DNA of 7,819 bases from Thermodesulfobacteriota bacterium (lineage in GTDB: Bacteria; Desulfobacterota; Desulfocorpusculales; Desulfocorpusculum): positions 1 through 7,819 of the forward strand of contig JAPWUY010000073.1 in assembly GCA_028275295.1 (NCBI GenBank), read 5' to 3'. A program made the translations under genes and the position numbers. Position 1 is the stretch's first letter. Each line of letters begins with the position of its first letter. The notes beneath the pieces are model-generated. The model saw only the letters and a list, made by a program, of their open reading frames with translations. It had not been told where the DNA came from and searched no databases. This document shows, in pieces, positions 1-4,593 of this stretch.

Positions 1-998
1 AGGGCGTCGAAGATGTCGCATACAGCCAGAATCCTGGCTTCAAGGGGTATCTGGTCTCCCCCGAGACCTTTGGGATAACCAGATCCGTCGAGTTTCTCGT
101 GGTGGGAGGAGGCTATATCGGGCATCTTCTTCAGGGGCAGGGGAAGAAGCCCCCTGATTTCTTCCAGGATCTCCTTGGTCCTGGAGGCGTGAACTCGCAT
201 AAGCTCCTCCTCAGTGCCCTCCAGTCTTCCGCACTTGAAAAGAACCGAATCCGGCACCCCCAGCTTCCCCTGATCGTGGAGGAGAGCTGCGTACTCGAGC
301 AACTCCAATTGTCGAGGGTCGAGCCCCATGGCCTTTCCCAGCTCCACGCTATAGGCCGCAACCCTCCAAGTGTGCCCAGCAGTGAGGTGGTCCCTCGCAT
401 CTATGGCCACAGCTTGCCCCCGAATGAGGCTCTGGAAGGTCTGCCTCTGTCTCTCCAAGTACCTCGCATTTTCCAGTGCCAGCGCTGCATGGGCAGCGAG
501 CGAGAGAAGTATCTCCTCGTCCTCCGATGTGAACCCAGGCCCATTCTTCTTATTGAGGACCTGTATAACCCCGATACACTCACCCCATGGATTCATCATG
601 GGGACAGCTACCATGGAGCGGGTCCTGAAGCCGCTGATGGCATCCCACCTTGGGTCGAACCTGGGGTCCTCGCGAGCGTCCTCGAGCCTGACGGGCCTGC
701 AACTGGATGCCACTGTCCCAGCGATGCTCCTTTGATCCAAGGCCACCTCTATGGTCAACCCACCCTCCGCGATGTAGCTCACGAGGGTCTTCGTCGTTTT
801 TCCATCGCCATCACTGGCTTCCTTTTCCTGGACCAAATAGAGGGTCGTCCTCTCTCCATCGAGTATTCGGCTTGCCTCTCGGACTATCAAACCCAGAATC
901 TTGCCCACATCCCTCTCCCACGCGAGGCTGAGACTCACCTCTGTCAGGGCCTCGAGTCTCAGAATTCTCTCCTTAGCCTTGTCCTCTTCGCGGGGCAT
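1..998 (-). CDS. GAF-HD-GYP protein, putative c-di-GMP phosphodiesterase (partial, C-terminus beyond left edge)
   Basis: The reading frame is open from an ATG at 998 to the window edge, giving 332 residues without a stop. A GAF domain spans about residues 28-178. It has the PDE-type block DPRFDP (111-116), GFRTRSMVAVP (123-133) and an NK...F...DE signature (N149, K150, F156, D160, E161). The HD-GYP domain follows from about 190: H209 (AGHTWRV), HDQGK (241-245), HH (299-300), GSGYP (305-309), and the late metal-ligand Asp D328 in AVCD. These are the residues that bind metal and hydrolyse c-di-GMP in characterised HD-GYP proteins. About 50-60 C-terminal residues should lie outside the window. 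No signal peptide or membrane segment is visible, so it is probably cytosolic. The ATG lies 3 bases past the stop of the upstream GAF-HD-GYP gene, and a GAGAGG Shine-Dalgarno 8 bases upstream lies inside that gene, so the two are probably co-translated. Phosphodiesterase activity is inferred from the intact residues. The GAF ligand is unknown. Confidence 0.93.
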   Translation of the reverse strand, partial: MPREEDKAKERILRLEALTEVSLSLAWERDVGKILGLIVREASRILDGERTTLYLVQEKEASDGDGKTTKTLVSYIAEGGLTIEVALDQRSIAGTVASSCRPVRLEDAREDPRFDPRWDAISGFRTRSMVAVPMMNPWGECIGVIQVLNKKNGPGFTSEDEEILLSLAAHAALALENARYLERQRQTFQSLIRGQAVAIDARDHLTAGHTWRVAAYSVELGKAMGLDPRQLELLEYAALLHDQGKLGVPDSVLFKCGRLEGTEEELMRVHASRTKEILEEIRGLLPLPLKKMPDIASSHHEKLDGSGYPKGLGGDQIPLEARILAVCDIFDA

Positions 999-1001
999 TC
1001 C

Positions 1002-2132
1002 TCAGGCCTCTCTCTTCCCTTGGTCTGCGAGGGATTTGCCGAGGGCCTCCTCCAGCTCGGCTCTCCGTTGGAAAGCTGCCTCCACGACCTTGGGGTCCCA
1101 GACCACTCCCATTCCTTCGGCCAAGGAATGTAGGGCCTCTTGGAACCCCATGGGCTTCTCTCCCCATCTCGGATACATCCTGCACCAGATAGCATCGGAA
1201 ACCGCAATTATCCTGGCACCAAGGGGTATCTCTTCCCTCTGCGGTCCCCCGGGAGGGAAGCCGCCCCCTCCATAATGCTTGTGGTGAAAACTCACGAGAT
1301 CCTCTATTCCAGCAAGCTCCCCTTGGAAATTCATCTTCTCGAGAAGCCTGCCACTCATGAGGGCATGGCTCTCGTAAACGGGACGTTCTTGGTCGGTGAG
1401 AGGCTCCCCTTTGAGGAGGATCCGGTCGGGGACTGATAGCTTCCCCAGATCGTGCAGGCCTCCAGCCCACCTGATCCTCCGCACTTCCTCCTCTCCAAGA
1501 CCCATGGCCCTTCCGATGATCTCGCAGAAAGAGCTCACTAGGGGGGCATGGGGAATCCCCCTCTCGGTCCTCATCTCCACTGCGCGGACTATGCTGTGGA
1601 TCACGGCTTCCGTGGCCCTCTGCTGCTCCCTGTAAAGCTGGGCTGTATGAATTGCAACACCAACCACAGAGGCCAGGGCTCGGAGGAGTGCCACATCCTC
1701 TTTCCCGAAGGGCCTTCCATCCTTCCTGTTGAGCACCTGGACCACGCCTATCCTTTCCCCATTGGGCACCTTTAGGGGAACACTCACCATGGATCTGGTC
1801 CTGAAGCCAGTCGCGCTATCTATGGCAGGATTGAACCGGGGATCCCCGTACGCATCAGCCACGAGGATCGGCTCTCCAGATGTCAAGGAAGCTCCGGCAA
1901 TGCCTTTTTCCTTGGGAAACCTTATCTCTTGAGCCCCTAAAGCTACGAAGGAGAAAAGCTCCCCCTTCTCTTCATCCAGAAGGAAGATGGAGCTTCTCTC
2001 CGCTTTCATGACTCGAGCCAGTTCGGCCCAAGCCTTTTCCAAAACCTTTTCCAGGGACCTCTCCGAGCAAAGCTCCAGGGTCAACTTGAGGAGAAGCTCG
2101 AGTCCCTGTACTTTAGAGGCGAGCTTCTCCAT
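1002..2132 (-). CDS. GAF-HD-GYP protein with variant GYP motif (GFP)
   Basis: The product is 376 residues. The ATG at 2132 is preferred because GAAGGAG lies 6 bases upstream; a TTG at 2150 in the same frame would add six residues but has no comparable ribosome site. A short helix (1-22) leads into a GAF domain (about 25-165) with GDPRFNP (96-102) and GFRTRSMVSVP (109-119), closely matching the next gene downstream. The HD-GYP domain (about 175-360) has H195, HDLGK (227-231), HH (283-284) and D313. The GYP loop, however, reads GGFP (290-293), and the usual DVFDALTSDRPYR stretch is replaced by DAIWCRMYPRWGEK (313-326). Metal ligands therefore seem present while the substrate loop is altered. 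It could be a slow or specialised phosphodiesterase, or a c-di-GMP sensor or partner for the neighbouring enzyme. No membrane segment is seen. It probably shares an operon with the small exported protein 57 bases upstream and the GAF-HD-GYP gene 3 bases downstream. Confidence 0.93.
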   Translation of the reverse strand: MEKLASKVQGLELLLKLTLELCSERSLEKVLEKAWAELARVMKAERSSIFLLDEEKGELFSFVALGAQEIRFPKEKGIAGASLTSGEPILVADAYGDPRFNPAIDSATGFRTRSMVSVPLKVPNGERIGVVQVLNRKDGRPFGKEDVALLRALASVVGVAIHTAQLYREQQRATEAVIHSIVRAVEMRTERGIPHAPLVSSFCEIIGRAMGLGEEEVRRIRWAGGLHDLGKLSVPDRILLKGEPLTDQERPVYESHALMSGRLLEKMNFQGELAGIEDLVSFHHKHYGGGGFPPGGPQREEIPLGARIIAVSDAIWCRMYPRWGEKPMGFQEALHSLAEGMGVVWDPKVVEAAFQRRAELEEALGKSLADQGKREA

Positions 2133-2189
2133 CTGCGCTCCTTCACCCAATTGAGGACGAGAGGTCCTTTGGCCAGGGCCCTATCTTCC

Positions 2190-2501
2190 TCACCATCCAG
2201 AATCCTCGTACTTCATTGTGGGATATCCCACTGGCCTCTCGAAGGTGAAGCGATAAGGTTCCACGACCAACGCTTCAGCCGTGCTCTCCACTGTTCCCGT
2301 TATCGCAGCAAAAGGGAGAGTCGCCAAAAAGGCGGCTACACCCAAGATGGTGGCCCCTATCCCCAGGGGTCTCAGGACAAGACCATCGACCTCAACCGGG
2401 GTCGTGTCCCAGTCCCTGTATGCACAGACTGGGGAAATAGAGCCAATAACTAGCCCCAAGGCCAAAATTGAAGCCACAAGAACCTTGACCTCTCTCTTCA
2501 T
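2190..2501 (-). CDS. Small exported or membrane-anchored conserved protein of unknown function
   Basis: This is a 103-residue protein. The ATG at 2501 is chosen because a strong GGAAGGAGGG site lies just upstream and the product then begins with a classic signal peptide: basic MKREVK, a hydrophobic core (about 7-22), and SPVCA before YRDW, suggesting cleavage near residue 27. The same frame is open further upstream, but that extension overlaps the hydrolase gene and has no export logic. A second hydrophobic stretch (about 42-68, rich in Gly/Ala/Leu with RPLG and TLPF) is followed by an ESTAEALVVEPYRFTFERP segment. The RPLG...TLPF...LVVEP.RFTF.RP layout resembles, from memory, small uncharacterised exported proteins of Gram-negative bacteria; no biochemical role is claimed. 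The likely location is the inner membrane or periplasm. It has its own plausible promoter and probably leads the operon with the two GAF-HD-GYP genes. Confidence 0.82.
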   Translation of the reverse strand: MKREVKVLVASILALGLVIGSISPVCAYRDWDTTPVEVDGLVLRPLGIGATILGVAAFLATLPFAAITGTVESTAEALVVEPYRFTFERPVGYPTMKYEDSGW

Positions 2502-2530
2502 CGCTTCCCTCCTTCCACGGTTTTTCTCGC

Positions 2531-2560
2531 ATTCTATTTCACCTTTGCCCTTCCCATCAA
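2531..2560 (-). promoter_or_regulatory. Putative sigma-70-like promoter for the small exported protein and the HD-GYP pair
   Basis: Read on the minus strand, TTGATG (2555-2560, 4/6 to consensus) and TAGAAT (2531-2536, 5/6) are separated by 18 bp. Transcription would start near 2524, leaving a leader of about 23 bases that contains the GGAAGGAGGG ribosome site before the ATG at 2501. The -35 overlaps the stop codon of the hydrolase gene. This is assigned by eye; hydrolase transcripts may also read through. Confidence 0.42.
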
Positions 2561-2573
2561 GGAAAAAGATGGG
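2553..2573 (-). other. Weak hairpin across the hydrolase stop codon
   Basis: CCCATC (2553-2558) and GATGGG (2568-2573) form a perfect 6-bp stem with a 9-base A-rich loop. It covers the end of the hydrolase gene and overlaps the putative -35 of the next gene. No U-run follows on the minus strand, so at most it is a weak pause or terminator. Confidence 0.25.
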
Positions 2574-3357
2574 CCTTTGGCGAGCAAAATGCCAGGATCT
2601 CCGTGGCCACCCTTTGGGGAGCCTCCAGGATGGGATTGTGACCCACATGGGGAATAGCCACAAATTTCCTTTGGCCCATTTGGCTTTTCAACCAGATTAT
2701 TTCCCCAGGGCCCAGAAGTTTGTCCTCGCATCCCGCAATGACAAGGGTGGGAAGTTCATCCAGGGGCCATTTTCCTTCATCTCCCTCTATTATCTCGAGC
2801 TGAGCTTCCATGATCCTTTTCCTCTTTTCATCCAAGGGATCCCATCGAACAATGTCGAGAAGTCTTTCCCGGTTTTCCGTCGCATACCTTTCAGATACAG
2901 CGAGCTCCAGGAACTTCATCATCGCTTCCTCTGGAGGAAAATTCTCCAAGATCGTCCTGATTGTCCTCGTTACGAGAGCGAGATGGTCTTTTCTCCCCAT
3001 TGGGGGGGAGCAGAGGATGAGCTTCTCCACCCTATCCCTGTGGGCAAGGGCCATCTCCCTCACGACAATGGCACCGAAGGATACCCCCAGGAACGAGGCC
3101 CTCACAATACCCAGCTCATTGAGAAGCCCGACCAAGTCCTCCACCTGTCTCTGGAGGCCCGTATCCCCTTCCCCTCCCTCTGACCTCCCGAGCCCCCTGG
3201 GATCGAACCCTATTACCCTCATCTTGCGAGCGAGGATACCGAATATGGGGTTGAAGGCCAGGGAATGACCGCCCAAACCAGGCACGAGGACAATGGGATC
3301 TCCCTTCCCCCTTTCCTTATAGAAGATTCTTGCCCCCTGGATCTCCACAAAAGGCAT
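2557..3357 (-). CDS. Alpha/beta-fold hydrolase
   Basis: The product is 266 residues, a normal length for the single-domain alpha/beta hydrolase superfamily. The order of motifs is classic: oxyanion-hole region PGLGGHS (26-32), FDPRGLGRS (51-59), nucleophile elbow GVSFGA (91-96) with Ser93, acid AGCEDKLLGP (208-217) with Asp212, and VGHNPILEAP (238-247) with His240. The complete Ser-Asp-His triad implies an active esterase, lipase or related hydrolase. The cap region (about 120-195) is helical and charged and does not reveal a substrate. There is no signal peptide, so the enzyme should be cytosolic. The ATG at 3357 is supported by AAGGAGGGG ending about 7 bases upstream. The gene is divergent from the PAC2 gene across 76 bases and is followed 55 bases later by the small exported protein. 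The specific reaction is unknown. Confidence 0.93.
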   Translation of the reverse strand: MPFVEIQGARIFYKERGKGDPIVLVPGLGGHSLAFNPIFGILARKMRVIGFDPRGLGRSEGGEGDTGLQRQVEDLVGLLNELGIVRASFLGVSFGAIVVREMALAHRDRVEKLILCSPPMGRKDHLALVTRTIRTILENFPPEEAMMKFLELAVSERYATENRERLLDIVRWDPLDEKRKRIMEAQLEIIEGDEGKWPLDELPTLVIAGCEDKLLGPGEIIWLKSQMGQRKFVAIPHVGHNPILEAPQRVATEILAFCSPKAHLFP

Positions 3358-3397
3358 CTTTAGCCCCCTCCTTCCGCTCCCCGGATCCTTCCTCGCC

Positions 3398-3427
3398 TTG
3401 CCCCAGAAGGACCGATGGGCTTATAAT
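3398..3427 (+). promoter_or_regulatory. Promoter of the PAC2 gene, probably giving a leaderless mRNA
   Basis: TTGCCC (3398-3403, 4/6 to the -35 consensus) and a perfect TATAAT (3422-3427) are separated by 18 bp. The usual start point six to seven bases after the -10 falls on or next to the A of the ATG at 3434. The only Shine-Dalgarno-like run nearby, AGAAGGA (3405-3411), would lie upstream of the transcription start and is 22 bases from the ATG. Confidence 0.6.
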
Positions 3428-3433
3428 ACCACC

Positions 3434-4318
3434 ATGTCCGAGGACCTCGTCATCTTGTTCCATCCCAACTTGGATAGTCCCTCTCTGGTTGCGGGATTCG
3501 GCGGATGGCCCAACGCCGGAGAGGTCTCAAGCTGGGTCATCTCCTTCTTGATCGAGTCCCTCGGGGCGGCCAAATTTGCAGAGATAAAGCCCGAACCCTT
3601 CTTCGATCTCATCCAGCAAAGGCCACTTGTGACCATAAAGGAAGGAACTATAAAATCCGTCAAATTTCCTTGCGGCGCCTTTTATTCAGTGCCTCCTCTG
3701 GGAGGGCATCGAAATCACGTGATCCTGTTTCTGGGACAGGAGCCTCACCTTCACTGGTCTCGCTTCTCCGAAGCCTTTTTCGATCTGTGTGCGAAGGTAG
3801 GTGTGAAGGAAATGATCACCGTGGGAGGCCTGTACGACAACATCCCCCACACCGTGGATCCCACGGTCAGCCTGATAACCAACGATTTGGCGGTGGTGGA
3901 CAGGTTCGGTGGAAAAAGATTGAGACTCGCCACCTACGAGGGGCCCATGAGCATTCACACCCATCTCCTCGTGGAGGCGGGAAAAAGGGGAATCCCAGCC
4001 ATGAGCCTCTGGGGACATGTTCCCTATTACATCCAGTCCAACAATGCCAAGACTTGCCTCTCCCTCCTAGACCGCCTCAGGACCTTCCTTCAGCTGGATC
4101 TGGATCTGAGAGAGGTGCAGAGGGCTTCAGAGCTTCTCGACCAGGAAGTGGAGCGGATTGTCAAGGACAAGCCGGAATTGCGGCAGTACATAGAAGCACT
4201 GGAGAGGGAGTTCTTGGAAGAAGAAGGCTCTCCGCCATCCAAAAGGAAGTCCCTCAAGACTCTCCCCCAAGGGGGGGAGAAGGTGATAAGGATAGATCCC
4301 TTCCTGAGGAAGGGATGA
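3434..4318 (+). CDS. PAC2 family protein (proteasome assembly chaperone 2-like)
   Basis: The product is 294 residues. Family hallmarks appear in order: GFGGWPNAGE (21-30), GQEPHLHWSRF (101-111), VGGLYDNIPHTVDP (130-143), ATYEGPMSIHTHL (166-178), GIPAMSLWGHVPYYI (186-200) and the closing VERIVKDKPELRQYIEALE region (239-257). Archaeal and eukaryotic PAC2 proteins act in proteasome assembly; bacterial members mostly have no known role, and no proteasome gene is visible here, so a chaperone function is not asserted. The C-terminal tail (about 262-294) is charged and lacks an obvious HbYX ending. A TTG at 3398 in frame would add 12 residues, but it sits in the -35 element. The ATG at 3434 is preferred because a perfect TATAAT lies six bases upstream, implying leaderless translation. 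The gene is divergent from the hydrolase and convergent with the response regulator gene. Confidence 0.93.
   Translation: MSEDLVILFHPNLDSPSLVAGFGGWPNAGEVSSWVISFLIESLGAAKFAEIKPEPFFDLIQQRPLVTIKEGTIKSVKFPCGAFYSVPPLGGHRNHVILFLGQEPHLHWSRFSEAFFDLCAKVGVKEMITVGGLYDNIPHTVDPTVSLITNDLAVVDRFGGKRLRLATYEGPMSIHTHLLVEAGKRGIPAMSLWGHVPYYIQSNNAKTCLSLLDRLRTFLQLDLDLREVQRASELLDQEVERIVKDKPELRQYIEALEREFLEEEGSPPSKRKSLKTLPQGGEKVIRIDPFLRKG
4261..4280 (+). other. Hairpin inside the 3' end of the PAC2 gene
   Basis: TCTCCCCC (4261-4268) pairs with GGGGGAGA (4273-4280), an 8-bp stem with a 4-base AAGG loop. It lies in codons for the charged C-terminal tail, less than 20 bases before a second hairpin. It may slow the ribosome, stabilise the mRNA end or act as a terminator for convergent transcription. 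Confidence 0.4.
4298..4314 (+). terminator. Hairpin abutting the PAC2 stop codon, possible terminator
   Basis: CCCTTCC (4298-4304) and GGAAGGG (4308-4314) form a perfect 7-bp stem with a 3-base TGA loop, one base before the stop codon (4316-4318). No T-run follows directly; the nearest T-rich run (TTCTTTTCC) starts at about 4347. It is structurally clear, but its function is uncertain. Confidence 0.35.
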
Positions 4319-4589
4319 ATCCCGAATTCTGATCGCCGAGGAAGCCTTCTTTTCCTCCTAGGTCCACGGGAAGCCACGACCGGGCGAGAACACGGATTTC
4401 TCGACCTCCAGTCTCCTCCCCTTCTCGGTCGGAAGATCCCGAAGAAGACACTAGGGGCTCGGGAACCGAAGCCCGGGGCTTCATGGGCCTTGGAAAAGAT
4501 CCGGGTTCGAATATACCGTACGGGACATTGGAGAGCTGCTCGATGGCCCTCCCATCGGGTGAGCCTCGGGGCGAGACCCTGGTTGAGGC
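4319..4589. other. Convergent intergenic region rich in hairpins, no gene seen
   Basis: This gap between the convergent PAC2 and response regulator genes has no supported reading frame. It holds several self-complementary elements: GAAGCC/GGCTTC (4468-4473 with 4477-4482, 3-base loop), CGATGG/CCATCG (4541-4546 with 4552-4557), the palindrome CCGTACGG (4516-4523), an imperfect stem joining CGACC...GAGAA (from about 4377) to TTCTC...GGTCG (from about 4422), and the long stem at 4559-4593. It may only be a double terminator region. A small structured RNA cannot be excluded. Confidence 0.4.
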
Positions 4590-4593
4590 TCAC
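4559..4593 (-). terminator. Perfect 9-bp hairpin starting in the response regulator stop codon
   Basis: GTGAGCCTC (4559-4567) pairs perfectly with GAGGCTCAC (4585-4593); the 17-base loop can form an inner GGG/CCC stem. On the minus strand the stem begins one base before the TGA stop (4592-4590) of the response regulator. The opposite strand would present the same fold to transcripts leaving the PAC2 gene, so it may work in both directions. No U-run follows, so it is not a textbook intrinsic terminator. Confidence 0.45.

Noticed and set aside
99..1133. Long open frame (344 codons) on the plus strand
   Set aside because: It is antisense to two well-supported GAF-HD-GYP genes; its product has no recognisable domain and is Pro/Ser/Leu-rich, as expected for a shadow of high-GC coding sequence.
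2133..2150. TTG start for the variant GAF-HD-GYP gene
   Set aside because: The ATG at 2132 has GAAGGAG at ideal distance; the TTG adds six residues without a good ribosome site.
2281..3183. Plus-strand open frame of 300 codons
   Set aside because: It lies opposite the hydrolase and small exported protein, which have full motifs and ribosome sites; the antisense product resembles nothing.
3505..4332. 275-codon frame overlapping the PAC2 gene on the same strand
   Set aside because: The PAC2 frame has every family motif; this product is Arg/Gly/Pro-rich without domain character and is a frame shadow despite its length.
4496..4524. tRNA T-loop-like GGGTTCGAAT
   Set aside because: The flanking bases do not form the 5-bp T stem, and no acceptor, D or anticodon arm can be found.
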